DNA of 64,000 nt from Rhodanobacter sp. Soil772 (GCF_001428385.1 NZ_LMSK01000001.1:1016803-1080802); one strand, 5' to 3'; shown: positions 50,920 through 61,028, counted from the stretch's first letter. Notes: generated from the letters alone by a model not told the origin. Program-made: numbers and translations.

Positions 50920-52163
50920 GGGGATGGAACTCCGGCAGTGACCGTCATCCGTTCGATGTCGGTCAACAAGGTGTGGTAACGGACGGCCGCGTCGATCTGC
51001 GCGTTGCGCAGTTCGAGCAGCGTGCGCTGGGCCTGCGACAGCGCGACGAAGCTGAAGCGCCCGGCCTCGAAACCCTTGCGGGTCAACGCCAGTGCGGTCT
51101 CGGCTTTCGGAATCATGCGGTCGCGATGCGCTTCGAAGGCGGTGCGCGCGTGGACCAGCTCCTGGTACGCCGTGAACAGCCGCTGGCGCACGTCCATCTG
51201 CTGCGCCTGCGCGCGCGCATCGGCCGCCTCGGTCTCGGCCACGGACTGGGCCACGCTCAGCGCCGAGCGCCCGGCGCTGCCCAGCGACAGCGAGACCCCG
51301 GCAATCAGCGCCGTGTCGTTGAATGCAGACAGCCGCCGCACGCCGACGTGCACGCTGACATCCGGCTTGGCGCTGGCAGCGGCCACGCGCTCGCGCGCCT
51401 GCGCTGCGCGCGTGTCCAGAACGAGGCCGCGCAAGGTCGGGTTTTCGGGCAAGCGCGCCACCAGGGTTTCATACGGCGGTGCCGCCGGCAGCTCGAACAG
51501 ATCGCCGGCGGCCGTATCGAAATCGGGCTCGACGGTATTCCACAAGGCAGCGAGCGAAACCCTGGCGCTGGCCAGCTCGTGCGCCGCGTGCTCCACCTCG
51601 ATATCAGCTCGTTCCTCGGCGATCTGCATCAGGCTGAGGTCCGATTCCGGACTGCGACCGGCCTGCACCCAGCGGCGCACGGTCGCGGTCAGCTCGTGCG
51701 CGAGGGCGAGATCCTGCGCTGCCACGGTGGTGCGCGCCTGATCGGCGAGCACTTCGACGAAGCGCCTGGCCGTCTCGGTGGCCAGTTCCAGGCGGGTCTG
51801 GTCCAGCGCATTGCGCGACCGCTCGACGTCGATGGCGCCCACCGCCCGGCGTGCGTCGCGCTTGCCGCCCCGTTCGAGGACACGGCCCAGCCGCACCGTG
51901 GTTTCCGCAGCCTGGACGCCGGCTACCGATCCGGTACCGCCCAGATTTTCCACATCCGCCCCCACCACCCAGGGTGGCGCCAGCCCGGCAATATCCGCCT
52001 GCCGTTCGGCAGCGACGACCGTCCGGTCACCGGCGCGGATGGCCGGGTTGTGCGCAAGCGCACGGGTTACCGCCTGCGGCAGCGAAAGGGCCTCGCCCGC
52101 GACCGCAGGCATGCCAAATCCGCCTGCCAATAGCAGGAGGCACCAACAACGTAAAGAAAGCAC
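50916..52163 (-). CDS. czcC: TolC-family outer-membrane protein of the czc-type pump
   Basis: This 415-residue outer-membrane efflux channel subunit has a signal peptide (CLLLLAGGFGMPAVAG) and two OEP repeats typical of CzcC/CusC/TolC proteins. It begins EALSLPQAVTRALAHNPAIR, followed by long coiled helices such as ARRFVEVLADQARTTVAAQD and RDRMIPKAETALALTRKGFE. The start is GTG (52161-52163). It precedes czcB with a 4-base overlap and lies 66 bases downstream of a His-rich small gene on the same strand. Confidence 0.9.
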
Positions 52164-52229
52164 GACGTTCTCCCATCGAATGCACAGTCAACGATTTCAG
52201 GCCGCAATGCGGCCGTCGGGACGTTGCCG

Positions 52230-52619
52230 TCAGACGATGGGAGGGCGGTGCAGGCGCGTCAGTGAACCGCCGGCTATCGACGCATCTTGCCAGGGCGGGC
52301 ATGCGTCGCCCGGCGGTGCCAGCTGACACAGGCCGGTGAGCGTCGCCGGCAACGTCGCCGTCGCCCCGGCCAGGTAATGCGCATGGACGTGCGACCCGTC
52401 CGGAAGCGGCACGATCGGTTCGCCGGCATCGTTGTGATGATGGTCGGCGGACGTGCCGATGGCGAGCGAAGGAGCCGTTTCGTGCGCACCGTCATGGCCG
52501 TGCACGATCCATTTCGGCATCGAGGCAAAGGTCACGATCGCCAGCAGGAGCAGCAGCACCCCACGCACCACGACGGGGTGGTGCTGCGGCAAGCGGCGGA
52601 GGATGCGAAAGGCTGGCAT
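52230..52619 (-). CDS. Small histidine-rich membrane protein at the head of the czc operon
   Basis: This 129-residue protein has one membrane span near the N-terminus (PVVVRGVLLLLLAIVTFASM) and a periplasmic part rich in histidine (WIVHGHDGAHE, SADHHHND, GSHVHAHYL) plus two cysteines. I know no named family, though short His-rich proteins are often first genes of czc/cus-type operons and may sense or buffer metal. The ATG at 52619 is chosen to place the span near the N-terminus. It is 66 bases upstream of czcC and 90 bases downstream of the GDCCVxC gene, all on one strand. Confidence 0.7.
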   Translation of the reverse strand: MPAFRILRRLPQHHPVVVRGVLLLLLAIVTFASMPKWIVHGHDGAHETAPSLAIGTSADHHHNDAGEPIVPLPDGSHVHAHYLAGATATLPATLTGLCQLAPPGDACPPWQDASIAGGSLTRLHRPPIV

Positions 52620-52709
52620 GGCCGGCCAACTATGCGCAGGGCGAGCGGCAAAGGCAACCGGGGACGTGAAGCGACACTCGCCGTTCACCCGGCGCCCGCG
52701 GCCCGATCA

Positions 52710-52925
52710 TCAACCGCAACAGGCCTTCTGCTGCTGGATCGGCGGGCACGGCACGCTGCCCCAGGAACAGAACACGCAGCAGTCGCCCGGCTTGGGCTGC
52801 AACAATTTGCCGCAGCCGGGACAGTCGTAGAAAAACTGGCAGGCGTCAGTCGGCATGGTCTCGGTGACCTGATGACCGCAATGCGGACAGATCAGCGTGC
52901 TGCGCAGGATGAGTTCAGCCGCCAT
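52710..52925 (-). CDS. GDCCVxC domain protein
   Basis: This 71-residue cysteine-rich protein belongs to the small GDCCVxC-type family found near mercury and other metal genes; its role is not established. Cys13 and Cys16 (CPHC), Cys29, Cys35 and Cys38 (CPGC) and GDCCVFC (47-53) give a pattern that would bind metal, and it ends QQQKACCG. Ten cysteines in all suggest one or two bound ions. Its start lies inside the end of merP (11-base overlap). Confidence 0.85.
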   Translation of the reverse strand: MAAELILRSTLICPHCGHQVTETMPTDACQFFYDCPGCGKLLQPKPGDCCVFCSWGSVPCPPIQQQKACCG

Positions 52926-53202
52926 GGGCTTCGTCCGTGACCGGGAAACCCGCCTCGGTAATCGTGCGCGCCAACACCGGCTGCGTGGTGCGATCCGCAT
53001 CGAACGCCACGGTGACCGTGCCGGCCTTGAGGTCGATCTCCGTGCGCGTCACGCCGGGCACGCGGCTCAACGCCTTCTCGATCGTGATGCTGCAGGTCGG
53101 ACAGGTCATGTTCGCCGCATGCAACACCGCCGTAGTGGGCGTTGCCGCATGAGCCACGCCCAGCCACAGGATGGCGCTCATTGCACATATCCACTGACGC
53201 AT
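52915..53202 (-). CDS. merP: MerP-like periplasmic metal-binding protein
   Basis: This 95-residue protein has a signal peptide (cleavage after VAHA) and a heavy-metal-associated ferredoxin-like domain. The metal site is NMTCPTC with Cys34 and Cys37. MerP captures Hg(II) in the periplasm and hands it to MerT. The ATG at 53202 matches the signal peptide start. It follows merT by 10 bases and overlaps the GDCCVxC gene. Confidence 0.87.
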   Translation of the reverse strand: MRQWICAMSAILWLGVAHAATPTTAVLHAANMTCPTCSITIEKALSRVPGVTRTEIDLKAGTVTVAFDADRTTQPVLARTITEAGFPVTDEAHGG

Positions 53203-53212
53203 CGTTCGTCTC

Positions 53213-53569
53213 CTACAAAAACCAGCCCACGACATAGGGAAACAGCAACAAAAGCACGATCAATACCGTGGCTACCCACAGCCAGAACCGGCGCCGACGC
53301 AAGACGGAGGGTTCGACACAGACGCCCTCGGTGCGGCAACGCGACGAGGGGCCATACAGCGTCCAGAACGCCAGGCCCAGGCAAAGCAGCGTGGCCGCAA
53401 TGAACCATGGGCGCCAGGGATCGAGCGCGGTGAGCTGGGCGATCCACGCGCCACTGATGCCCAGCAACACCAGCAACAGCGGCACCACACAACACACGGA
53501 GGCGCCGATCGCGGCGAGCAGCGCAACGATCACGGCAGGCAGCGACGATTTGGCCGGCAGCGTAGTCAT
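53213..53569 (-). CDS. merT: Mercuric transport protein MerT
   Basis: MerT moves Hg(II) across the inner membrane. The 118-residue protein has three hydrophobic spans, a vicinal cysteine pair Cys26-Cys27 in the first (GASVCCVVPLLLVLLGI), and a second pair Cys78/Cys84 (CRTEGVC) in the cytoplasmic loop. These are the residues known to carry mercury in MerT. The ATG at 53569 lies just downstream of a typical mer promoter. It is the first gene of a merT-merP-GDCCVxC unit; no merA is present. Confidence 0.88.
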   Translation of the reverse strand: MTTLPAKSSLPAVIVALLAAIGASVCCVVPLLLVLLGISGAWIAQLTALDPWRPWFIAATLLCLGLAFWTLYGPSSRCRTEGVCVEPSVLRRRRFWLWVATVLIVLLLLFPYVVGWFL

Positions 53570-53575
53570 GGGCGC

Positions 53576-53607
53576 ATACTAACTTCCGTACCCGACTACG
53601 GAGTCAA
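53576..53607 (-). promoter_or_regulatory. MerR-controlled mer promoter/operator
   Basis: On the minus strand TTGACT (53607-53602) is followed after exactly 19 bases by TTAGTA (53582-53577; TAGTAT with 20). The spacer carries the dyad CTCCGTA-N5/6-TACGGAA. A 19-bp spacer with this dyad is the hallmark of MerR-activated promoters such as that of Tn501, and the sequence is close to it. It lies between divergent merT and merR. Confidence 0.88.
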
Positions 53608-53609
53608 GC

Positions 53610-54008
53610 ATGGCTGCCGCACTCACCATTGGCCGACTGGCCCTGGCCGCCGACGTGCACGTCGAAACCGTGCGCTATTACCAGCGTGTGGGCCTGCTGC
53701 ATGAGCCCGCGCGGCCGCTGGGCGGCGTGCGTCGCTACGGGCCGCCGGACGTGGCGCGTCTGCAGTTCATCCGCCGCGCCAAGACCATGGGCTTCACGCT
53801 GGAGGAGATTGCCGGACTGCTGCAACTCAAGGGTCAGCGGGCCTGCGCACAGACCCGCCAACTGACCGAGCACAAGCTCCTCGATGTGCGCCGCAAGCTG
53901 GAGGACCTGAAGCGTCTGGAGCAGGAGCTGGTACAGCTCGCCGACGACTGCGTACACACTCCGCGTGGCGGACACTGCCCGACACTGGATTTTCTGCGAC
54001 AGGCCTAG
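53610..54008 (+). CDS. merR: Mercury-responsive MerR-type regulator
   Basis: MerR represses and, with Hg(II), activates the mer promoter by untwisting its long spacer. The 132-residue protein has the MerR winged helix (LTIGRLALAADVHVETVRYY) and the dimer coiled coil. All three mercury ligands are present: Cys79 (QRACAQTRQLTEHKL), Cys114 and Cys123 (DDCVHTPRGGHCP), with the same 35 and 9 residue spacing as in Tn501 MerR. It is divergent from merT; its ATG is 3 bases from the -35 of that promoter. Confidence 0.93.
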   Translation: MAAALTIGRLALAADVHVETVRYYQRVGLLHEPARPLGGVRRYGPPDVARLQFIRRAKTMGFTLEEIAGLLQLKGQRACAQTRQLTEHKLLDVRRKLEDLKRLEQELVQLADDCVHTPRGGHCPTLDFLRQA

Positions 54009-54024
54009 TGCGCGCCTGCTCGTG

Positions 54025-54045
54025 CAGGTGCACGCCCACCTGTTT
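54025..54045 (+). terminator. Terminator after merR
   Basis: CAGGTG (54025-54030) and CACCTG (54037-54042) form a perfect 6-bp stem with loop CACGCC, followed by TTT. It overlaps the end of the convergent small gene. Confidence 0.6.
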
Positions 54046-54238
54046 ACGGCAACACTGCGATCGACGTCACCGTGCTGGCCATGCCGGCCGGGCGCAGGGT
54101 GAACCGCACCTTGTCGCCGACCTTCACGTGTTTCAGCAACCCGGGCGAAGCCAGAGAGCCTATTTGCCGGGCGGCAGCCATGGCGGAAATGGCGATCAGC
54201 GCACCGGTGAGCACGAGGGCGACGAGAAGCTTTTTCAT
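54044..54238 (-). CDS. Short CusF-like periplasmic protein, probably truncated
   Basis: This 64-residue protein has a signal peptide (MKKLLVALVLTGALIAISAM) and ends with KVGDKVRFTLRPAGMASTV, which matches the C-terminal strands of CusF, the copper/silver chaperone of the Cus pump. CusF is longer and binds copper through a His, a Trp and two Met residues. Here the Trp and Met pair are absent, so metal binding is doubtful. It starts 3 bases after the cusA stop and is the last gene of the copper series. Confidence 0.6.
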   Translation of the reverse strand: MKKLLVALVLTGALIAISAMAAARQIGSLASPGLLKHVKVGDKVRFTLRPAGMASTVTSIAVLP

Positions 54239-54241
54239 GAA

Positions 54242-57200
54242 TCAGTTTCCTTGCGGGTCGGAGTGAAACGAGGCGTGCGCCTGGCCGGCCCGGCGCAACC
54301 GGCGCAGCACCAGCAGACGGAACGCGGCGGGGATGACCAGCATGGACAGCAGCGGTGCAGTGAGCATGCCGCCGATCATCGGCGCGGCGATGCGCTGCAT
54401 CACTTCAGAGCCGGCGCCGTGGCCGAGCAGGATCGGCAACAGGCCGGCGAGAATCACCGCCACGGTCATCGCCTTCGGCCGCACGCGCTGCACCGCGCCC
54501 TCGCGGATCGCGTCATCCAGTTCGGCCGGACCCGACCGCGGATCGATGGCCAACTGGCGATCCCACGCGTGACGCAGGTACAGCATCATCACCACGCCGA
54601 ATTCGGCGGCGACGCCGGCCAGCGCGATGAAGCCGATCATCGTCGCCACCGACACCGCATGGCCCAGCAGCCAGATCAGCCATAGTCCGCCGACCAGCGC
54701 CAGCGGCACGCTGGCCATGATCAGCGCCGCCTCGCTCCAGCGGCGAAACACCGCGAAGATCAGCACGAAGACGATGAGCAGCACGACCGGCACCACCAGG
54801 GTCAGTCGCTGCATGGCCTGCGCCAGATATTCGAACTGGCCCGACCACGCCACAGTGATACCCGACGGCAACCGAACCTCGCGGGCTACCGCGCGCTGCA
54901 GATCCGCTACCACCGCACCGAGGTCGCGGCCGGCGGTGTCGACGTACACGTAAGTCGCCAGCTGCCCGTTTTCGCTTTTCAGCATCGACGGCCCGGCGAC
55001 CACCTTGATATCGGCCACCTGCCCCAGCGTCAGCTGCGCGCCGTTTGCCGCGACGATCGGCAGCTGCCTCAGCGCGGCCAGCGAATCGCGCGCCGCCCGC
55101 GGATAACGCAACACGATCGGATAGCGCTCGCGCCCCTCGACGGTCTGGCCAATCGGATCGCCGCCGACCACGGTCGCTACCAGCTGCTGCACTTGCTGTT
55201 GGGTCAGACCGTAGCGTGCGGCATCGGCACGCCGGATGCGCACGTCGACATAACGCCCGTTGGCGGCCCGTTCGGCAATCGCCGTACTCACCCCGGGCAC
55301 GCCGCGCGCCACCGCCTCGATCCGGTCAGCGACTGCCTGCAGGCTGTCGACGTTGCTGCCCAGCACCTTGATGCCGATCGGACTCTTGATGCCGGTGGCG
55401 AGCATGTCGATGCGGTTGCGCAGCGGCGGCACGAACAGGTTGGTCAAGCCCGGCACCTGCACTGCCCGGTCCAGTTCCGCCTTGATCTTGTCCATCGTCA
55501 TGCCCGGCCGCCATTGGTCCTTCGGCTTGAAGGTGATCGTGGTTTCGAACATTTCCATTGGCGCCGGATCGGTGGCCGTGTCGGCACGCCCGGCCTTGCC
55601 GAACACGTGATCGACCTCGGGCACGGTCTTGATCATGCGATCGGTGAGTTGCAGCAATTGCGCAGCCTTGCCCGAGGACAACCCGGGCAGCGCGGTGGGC
55701 ATGTACAGCAGCGTGCCTTCGTCCATCGCCGGCATGAACTCGCTGCCGAGCCGGTCGAGTGGCAGCAGCGCGGTGAGCAGCAACAGCCCGGCCAGCGCCA
55801 GGGTCGCTTTCGGGTAGCGCAGTACCGCTTCCAGGATCGGGCGGTACAGCGCGATCAAGCCGCGGTTGAGCGGGTTGGCGCGCTCCGGGCGAATGCGCCC
55901 CCGGATCAGGTAGCCCATCAGCACCGGCACCAGGGTCACCGCCAGCCCGGCCGCCGCCGCCATCGCGTAGGTCTTGGTGAACGCCAGCGGCTTGAACAGC
56001 TTGCCCTCCTGCCCCTGCAGCGCAAACACCGGGATGAAGGACAGCGCGATGATCAGCAGGCTGACAAACAGCGCCGGGCCGACCTCCGCCGCCGCGTCGG
56101 CGATCAGCGACCAGCGTGCCGTACCTTGCGGCTCCTTGCCGTCGTGTGCGTCGCGCCAGTGTTCCAGATGCTGGTGCGCGTTCTCGATCATCACCACCGC
56201 CGCATCGACCATCGCGCCGATCGCGATGGCGATGCCACCGAGCGACATCAGGTTCGCCGTCACGCCCTGCAGGTGCAGCGCGATGAACGCGACGAGCACG
56301 CCCAGCGGCAGGCTGACCACCGCCACCAGCGCCGAGCGCAGGTGGCCAAGAAACAGTATGCAGACCAGCGCGACCACCAGGAATTCTTCGAACAACTTGC
56401 CCCACAGGTTGCTCACCGCCGCGTCGATCAGTTGTGCGCGGTCGTAGGTCGGCACGATCTCGACGCCGGCCGGCAGGCTGCGCTTGAGCTCGGCGAGCTT
56501 CGCCTTGACCGCCACGATCGCGGCCTTCGCGTTCTTGCCCGAGCGCAGCACGACGATGCCGCCGGCCACTTCGCCCTGGCCATCCAGCTCGGCGATGCCG
56601 CGCCGGAAGGTCGGGCCGCGCCGCACCGCAGCGACCTCGCGCAGCAGCACCGGCACACCGCTCGCAGGGGTGGTGATCGGCACATTCTCGAAGTCCGCCC
56701 GGCTGCGCAGATAGCCTTCGCTGCGCACCATCAGCTCCGCCTCGCCCTGCTCGATCACCGAGCCGCCGTTGGCACCGTTGGCCGCGCGCACCGCATCCGC
56801 CAATTGCGCCACGGTGATGCCGCGCGCGGCCAGCGCCTGCGGGTCCGGCACGATCTGCCAGGCGCGTTCCATGCCGCCGAGGCTGGCCACCTCGGCCACG
56901 TCGGGCACGGTCTTCAGTTGATAGCGCAGGAACCAGTCCTGCAATGCACGCAGTTCGCCAAGATCATGCTTGCCGGTGCAGTCGACCAGCGCGTATTCGT
57001 AAACCCAGCCCAGGCCGGTGGCGTCGGGGCCCAGCGACGGATTGACCCCGGCCGGCAGCTGGCCGCGCACCTGGCTCAGGTACTCCAGCACGCGCGAGCG
57101 GGCCCAGTACAGGTCGGTACTGTCGTCGAACAGCACATAGACGTAAGAGTCGCCGAAGAACGAATACGCGCGCACCGTCCGGGCGCCAGGCACCGACAGC

Positions 57201-57418
57201 ATGGTGGTGGCCAGCGGATAGGTGACCTGATCCTCGACCACCTGCGGCGATTGCCCGGCCCAGCTGGTGCGGATGATCACCTGGGTGTCCGACAGATCCG
57301 GCAAGGCATCGAGCGGCGTGCGCATGAGCGAGAACACGCCAGCCGCGGCCAGCACCAGCGCGGCCAGCAAGACGAGCATGCGATTCGCGATCGCGGCACG
57401 AATAAGGGCGGCGATCAT
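54242..57418 (-). CDS. cusA: CusA-type copper/silver RND efflux pump
   Basis: This 1058-residue pump exports monovalent copper or silver from the periplasm through CusC. It has the RND fold with N-terminal [20 protein letters not shown]. The copper-class signature [17 protein letters not shown] (helix 4, Met403 and Asp405 inside it) is the HME4 pattern, in contrast to czcA at 46509-49658. Met residues along the periplasmic cleft, as in the E. coli methionine pathway, were not mapped. It overlaps cusB by ATGA (57415-57418). Confidence 0.93.
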   Translation of the reverse strand: MIAALIRAAIANRMLVLLAALVLAAAGVFSLMRTPLDALPDLSDTQVIIRTSWAGQSPQVVEDQVTYPLATTMLSVPGARTVRAYSFFGDSYVYVLFDDSTDLYWARSRVLEYLSQVRGQLPAGVNPSLGPDATGLGWVYEYALVDCTGKHDLGELRALQDWFLRYQLKTVPDVAEVASLGGMERAWQIVPDPQALAARGITVAQLADAVRAANGANGGSVIEQGEAELMVRSEGYLRSRADFENVPITTPASGVPVLLREVAAVRRGPTFRRGIAELDGQGEVAGGIVVLRSGKNAKAAIVAVKAKLAELKRSLPAGVEIVPTYDRAQLIDAAVSNLWGKLFEEFLVVALVCILFLGHLRSALVAVVSLPLGVLVAFIALHLQGVTANLMSLGGIAIAIGAMVDAAVVMIENAHQHLEHWRDAHDGKEPQGTARWSLIADAAAEVGPALFVSLLIIALSFIPVFALQGQEGKLFKPLAFTKTYAMAAAAGLAVTLVPVLMGYLIRGRIRPERANPLNRGLIALYRPILEAVLRYPKATLALAGLLLLTALLPLDRLGSEFMPAMDEGTLLYMPTALPGLSSGKAAQLLQLTDRMIKTVPEVDHVFGKAGRADTATDPAPMEMFETTITFKPKDQWRPGMTMDKIKAELDRAVQVPGLTNLFVPPLRNRIDMLATGIKSPIGIKVLGSNVDSLQAVADRIEAVARGVPGVSTAIAERAANGRYVDVRIRRADAARYGLTQQQVQQLVATVVGGDPIGQTVEGRERYPIVLRYPRAARDSLAALRQLPIVAANGAQLTLGQVADIKVVAGPSMLKSENGQLATYVYVDTAGRDLGAVVADLQRAVAREVRLPSGITVAWSGQFEYLAQAMQRLTLVVPVVLLIVFVLIFAVFRRWSEAALIMASVPLALVGGLWLIWLLGHAVSVATMIGFIALAGVAAEFGVVMMLYLRHAWDRQLAIDPRSGPAELDDAIREGAVQRVRPKAMTVAVILAGLLPILLGHGAGSEVMQRIAAPMIGGMLTAPLLSMLVIPAAFRLLVLRRLRRAGQAHASFHSDPQGN

Positions 57419-58716
57419 GGGTGGCCTCCCGTCGGCATCGGGTGGGACAGCGCATGGTCCGCTGCGCTGGTGGCCGCTGCGGGTGCGTCCCGGCCATCAC
57501 CCAGACGCTCCAGCGCGCCGGACAGGCTGGCCTCCGAATCGATCAGGAACTGGCCGGACACGACGACCTTCTCGCCGCCGCGCACGCCATCCAGAATCTC
57601 CGTGTAGCCATCGGCCGAGCGACCGGCATGCACGGCGACCGGACGGAAATGGCCGTCCGTTTCCGCCACGATCACCCGCGTCTGCTGGCCGGTCGCGATC
57701 AGCGCATCGTCCGGTACCACCGTTACCGCCTTGCCATCGGCCGGACGCAATTGCACGGTGACGAACATGCCCGGGCTCAGCCGACCGTCCGGGTTGGCCA
57801 GCACGATGCGGGCGCGCCGGGTGCGTGTGGCGTTGTCGATATCCGGCAACAGCGCCTCCACGCTGCCGTGAAACTCCTGGCCCGGCAGTGCGTCGACCGT
57901 GACGGTGACGGGCGTACCGCCGCGCACCGCGCCGGCAACCGCCTGCGGCAGTGCCGCCTCGACCCAGACCGTGGCCAGACCGTTCAACGTCATCAGCGTC
58001 TGCCCGGCACTGACCCGCTGCCCTTCGCGCACATCCAGCGTGGTGACCACGCCGGCCTGCGGCGCATGCAGCGTGATCGCCGCGCCCGCACCGTGGCGTG
58101 CCGCGCGGATATCCGCGGAGGTCAGGCCGAGTACCTGCAGGCGCTCGCGCGCGGCGCCGCGCAAGGCCTTCGCGTCGGCCGACTGCGCGCCCTGCAGCGC
58201 GTCGTACTCAGCCAGCGCGCTGCTCCACTGCGGCGCCAACAGGTCGGCCAGCGGCTCGCCCGCCGTCACCTGCGTGTACGGCGCACGCACCCGCAGCTTG
58301 CCGATCACCGCATCGACGCGGGCACTGACCGTGGTGGCCTCGCGTGGATTCCACGCCACTGTGCCGGGCACACGCAGCGCGGTCGACAGGACGCGGCGCT
58401 CGACCAGCGCGGTGCGCACGCCCAGGTTCTGCACGGTCGCCGGATCGATCCGCACGACACCATCGGCCGTCCCGGTATCGGCATACCGGGGCACCATTTC
58501 CATGCCCATCGGCGACAAGCCAGGTTTGTCGAAATGCTGCTCCGGCACCATCGGGTCGTACCAGTACAGCACCTTGCCGGCCGTGTCCGGCGCGGTCGCC
58601 GACGGGTGCGCCGATGCGGGAGCGGTGGCGGCCTGGCGACGGCCGCCGAGATAACCGACGACGAACAAGACAACGGCCGCGACGACGGCGACAAAGATGA
58701 CCAACAGACGCTTCAT
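57415..58716 (-). CDS. cusB: CusB-type periplasmic adaptor with heavy-metal-binding domain
   Basis: This 433-residue membrane fusion protein has an N-terminal anchor ([20 protein letters not shown]) and then the short heavy-metal-binding domain [16 protein letters not shown], ending MGMEMVP, typical of CusB. Lipoyl and beta-barrel regions follow ([40 protein letters not shown]). The C-terminus is His-rich ([14 protein letters not shown]). CusB passes copper from CusF to CusA. The ATG at 58716 overlaps the cusC stop by ATGA. Confidence 0.92.
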   Translation of the reverse strand: MKRLLVIFVAVVAAVVLFVVGYLGGRRQAATAPASAHPSATAPDTAGKVLYWYDPMVPEQHFDKPGLSPMGMEMVPRYADTGTADGVVRIDPATVQNLGVRTALVERRVLSTALRVPGTVAWNPREATTVSARVDAVIGKLRVRAPYTQVTAGEPLADLLAPQWSSALAEYDALQGAQSADAKALRGAARERLQVLGLTSADIRAARHGAGAAITLHAPQAGVVTTLDVREGQRVSAGQTLMTLNGLATVWVEAALPQAVAGAVRGGTPVTVTVDALPGQEFHGSVEALLPDIDNATRTRRARIVLANPDGRLSPGMFVTVQLRPADGKAVTVVPDDALIATGQQTRVIVAETDGHFRPVAVHAGRSADGYTEILDGVRGGEKVVVSGQFLIDSEASLSGALERLGDGRDAPAAATSAADHALSHPMPTGGHP

Positions 58717-59984
58717 GGCGTCACCTCCGAAGGCAGCAGGTAGGCAAGCGAAGCCCACAGCCGTGCGCGTGCGGCCAACGCATCGGCATAGCTCAGGCGC
58801 AGTTCGATCTCGGCGCGGCGGGCATCCAGCCACGGTTGCAGCGAACCACCGCCGCGATAGCCGGCCAGCGCGGTTCGTGCGCGATCGCGTGCCAGCGGCA
58901 ACAGGACCTGCTGATAGCGCGCGATCTGTCGCCCCCAGCCTTGCCAGCCAGCCACCGCCCGCGTCACCGCCTCGCGCTGGGCGCGGCGCGCGTCCTCGTG
59001 ATCGGCCTGCACGGCGTCCCATTGCGCCTGCCTGGCGCTGATGCCGCGGTCCTGCCGGTTGCGCGTGAACAGCGGCAGGCTGACGCCCACCTCCAGCATC
59101 ACCATGTCCGACAAACCCGCGGCGCGCTTGCCATAGCTGGCGCTCACGCTCCAGTCCGGCTGCCTGGCCGCGCGCGCCTGTTCGAGTGCCGCCTGCGCCA
59201 CCTGTTCGCGTGCAGCCCACGCTTGCAACGGCGCCTGCCGGTCGACGGCGGACACCAGGCGATCGGCATCCATCGGCAATTGACCGAAGTCCGGCGCCGT
59301 ACCAAGCGCGCCGGGCGGCGTCCCCAGCCAGCGTTGCAGGCCTGCCTGCGCGGCGGCGAGATCGGCCTCGACCGCTTCCAGCCGATTGTCCAGCGTGGCG
59401 CTCTCGGCCCGCGCCGCCAGCGCATCGACCGCACTGCCTTCGCCGCCGCGCAAACGGGCCTGCGCGATCCGCACGGCCAACGCCGCCTCGTCATGCAAGC
59501 CGGCCAGCAACGCACGCTGCTGCTCGGTCGCCCACGCGTCGATCCAGGCATCGGCAATGCGCTCGCGCACACTCTGCGCGGTGGCCACGCGATCGGCCTG
59601 CGCCGCATCGATCCGCGCGCTGGCCAAGGCACGCTCCGCGCGACGCGCCGTGCGCGACGGAATGGCCTGCATCACGCCGACCGTACGCGCGGTCATCTCG
59701 TCCGAACGCAGGCTGAAAGCGCCCGGGCTGGTGACCGGATAATTGGCAAGCCCGAACGTCAGGGTGGGGTCCGGCAGTCGGCCGGCACGCGCCGCTTCCT
59801 CGCGCGTCGCCGCGATGTCGGCGGCGCGCGCTTCAAGTTGCGGCGCCCGCGCCAGGCCTTGCTGGACAGCCGCTTCCAGTGTCAGCGGCGGTTCGGCGGC
59901 ACGCGCCGTCGCAGCCACGGCTCCCCACAGGAGCGCGGCCAGACCCGTCACCATCAGGTGCCGGGCAAAGTGAAGGGAGAACAT
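58713..59984 (-). CDS. cusC: CusC/TolC-type outer-membrane channel
   Basis: This 423-residue outer-membrane efflux protein has a signal peptide (VTGLAALLWGAVAATARAAE) and two OEP repeats; the mature protein starts PPLTLEAAVQQGLARAPQLE. Long helices such as RDRARTALAGYRGGGSLQPW are typical. The ATG at 59984 follows GTTCACCC; a longer frame to 60032 has no signal-peptide logic. It is the outer-membrane part of the CusCBA set. No lipobox Cys is visible. Confidence 0.9.
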   Translation of the reverse strand: MFSLHFARHLMVTGLAALLWGAVAATARAAEPPLTLEAAVQQGLARAPQLEARAADIAATREEAARAGRLPDPTLTFGLANYPVTSPGAFSLRSDEMTARTVGVMQAIPSRTARRAERALASARIDAAQADRVATAQSVRERIADAWIDAWATEQQRALLAGLHDEAALAVRIAQARLRGGEGSAVDALAARAESATLDNRLEAVEADLAAAQAGLQRWLGTPPGALGTAPDFGQLPMDADRLVSAVDRQAPLQAWAAREQVAQAALEQARAARQPDWSVSASYGKRAAGLSDMVMLEVGVSLPLFTRNRQDRGISARQAQWDAVQADHEDARRAQREAVTRAVAGWQGWGRQIARYQQVLLPLARDRARTALAGYRGGGSLQPWLDARRAEIELRLSYADALAARARLWASLAYLLPSEVTP

Positions 59985-60066
59985 GGGTGAACACTCCGTC
60001 GATCTGCATTTGCGTCTTGCCAAAGCGGGCACGACGCCACGTCGGTGAATACCGCGACGTGTCAGA

Positions 60067-60489
60067 TCAAATCAGGAGCGAGCAGTACAACAACGTGGGT
60101 GTGGGTGGCGGCGTGCGCAAACGCTCGAGATGCGCCAGGGTTCGATGCGACGGCAATGTCACGGCCGCCACGGACAACGACATCGGCGGCAGCGCGGCCA
60201 GCGCATTGAACGGCACCGAGGCGGTGCGGACGTCGACCTGGGTGGCATGCTCGGGTTGGCAGTGTTGCTGGCAGATCGGGGCGACCGGAGCCGCCGGCAT
60301 TTCAGCGCAGCCGTCGCCCATCGCCGCCATCGAAGGCGCATTCGCCTGCGTCGCCACCGCAGCCGGCGATGCCGGCATGGTGGTACAGGCGTACGCAGCC
60401 ACCGCCACCTGCTGCCACAACAGCAGCAAGGCCACCAGCCACGCAAGGCGGCGGCGGGTACGCGGGCGGAGGTGGAATGCGCGCTTCAT
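60067..60489 (-). CDS. Small secreted protein in the copper operon
   Basis: This 140-residue protein has a basic signal peptide (RRRLAWLVALLLLWQQVAVA) and a mature part with Cys, His and Met residues in ACTTMPASP, DGCAEMPAAPVAPICQQHCQ and PEHATQ. It resembles the CopL/DUF2946-type small exported proteins seen in xanthomonad copper operons, but I cannot confirm this. The ATG at 60489 is chosen over a TTG-like start 21 bases upstream. It is 86 bases downstream of DUF411 and 82 bases upstream of cusC. Confidence 0.65.
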   Translation of the reverse strand: MKRAFHLRPRTRRRLAWLVALLLLWQQVAVAAYACTTMPASPAAVATQANAPSMAAMGDGCAEMPAAPVAPICQQHCQPEHATQVDVRTASVPFNALAALPPMSLSVAAVTLPSHRTLAHLERLRTPPPTPTLLYCSLLI

Positions 60490-60575
60490 GCCGACGCCAC
60501 TGTAATGCAAACGGGTCGAGCCGGCGATTGACGCGGGTCAAGCGAGCAGCAACGCCAATGACGCGTCGGCGTTGT

Positions 60576-61028
60576 TCACGCGCCCGGGCCGTGGCTCGCA
60601 TAAACGCGGGTCGAGCCATCGTGACCGATCAACACCACGTCATAGCGTTCGGACGCGCCCATCTCCATGCCGGGCGAACCCATCGGCATGCCGGGCGCGG
60701 CCAGGCCACGCGCGTCCGGTCGCTCGGCCAGCAGGCGGCGGATGTCCTCCACCGGCACATGCCCCTCGATCACGTAGCCGTCGATCAGCGCGGTATGGCA
60801 GGACATGGCGCCCGGCGGCACGCCGAACCGCGCCTTCACCGCCGCCATCGGCTGATCCTGATGCACGGTGACGGTGTAGCCCTGCGCGCGCATGTAACCG
60901 ACCCACGCGCCACAACAGCCGCAGGACGGATCGCTGTATACATCGAACGCGTTCGCCGCCATCGCCACCGGCGCGAACAGCGCGGCAAACAGCAGGCTGA
61001 TGCCCAGGCGGGAAAGCCATCGTTTCAT
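60576..61028 (-). CDS. DUF411 metal-binding protein
   Basis: This 150-residue secreted protein has the DUF411 domain, common in copper resistance loci. A signal peptide (LGISLLFAALFAPVAMA) precedes the Cys cluster CGCC (Cys36, 38, 39) in VYSDPSCGCCGAWVGYM, and the conserved segments MSCHTALIDGYVIEGHVP and DIRRLL follow. A Met-rich tail (GMPMGSPGMEMG) adds possible copper ligands. The ATG at 61028 has AGGAG 7 bases upstream; the ATG at 61034 would be too close. Confidence 0.88.
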   Translation of the reverse strand: MKRWLSRLGISLLFAALFAPVAMAANAFDVYSDPSCGCCGAWVGYMRAQGYTVTVHQDQPMAAVKARFGVPPGAMSCHTALIDGYVIEGHVPVEDIRRLLAERPDARGLAAPGMPMGSPGMEMGASERYDVVLIGHDGSTRVYASHGPGA

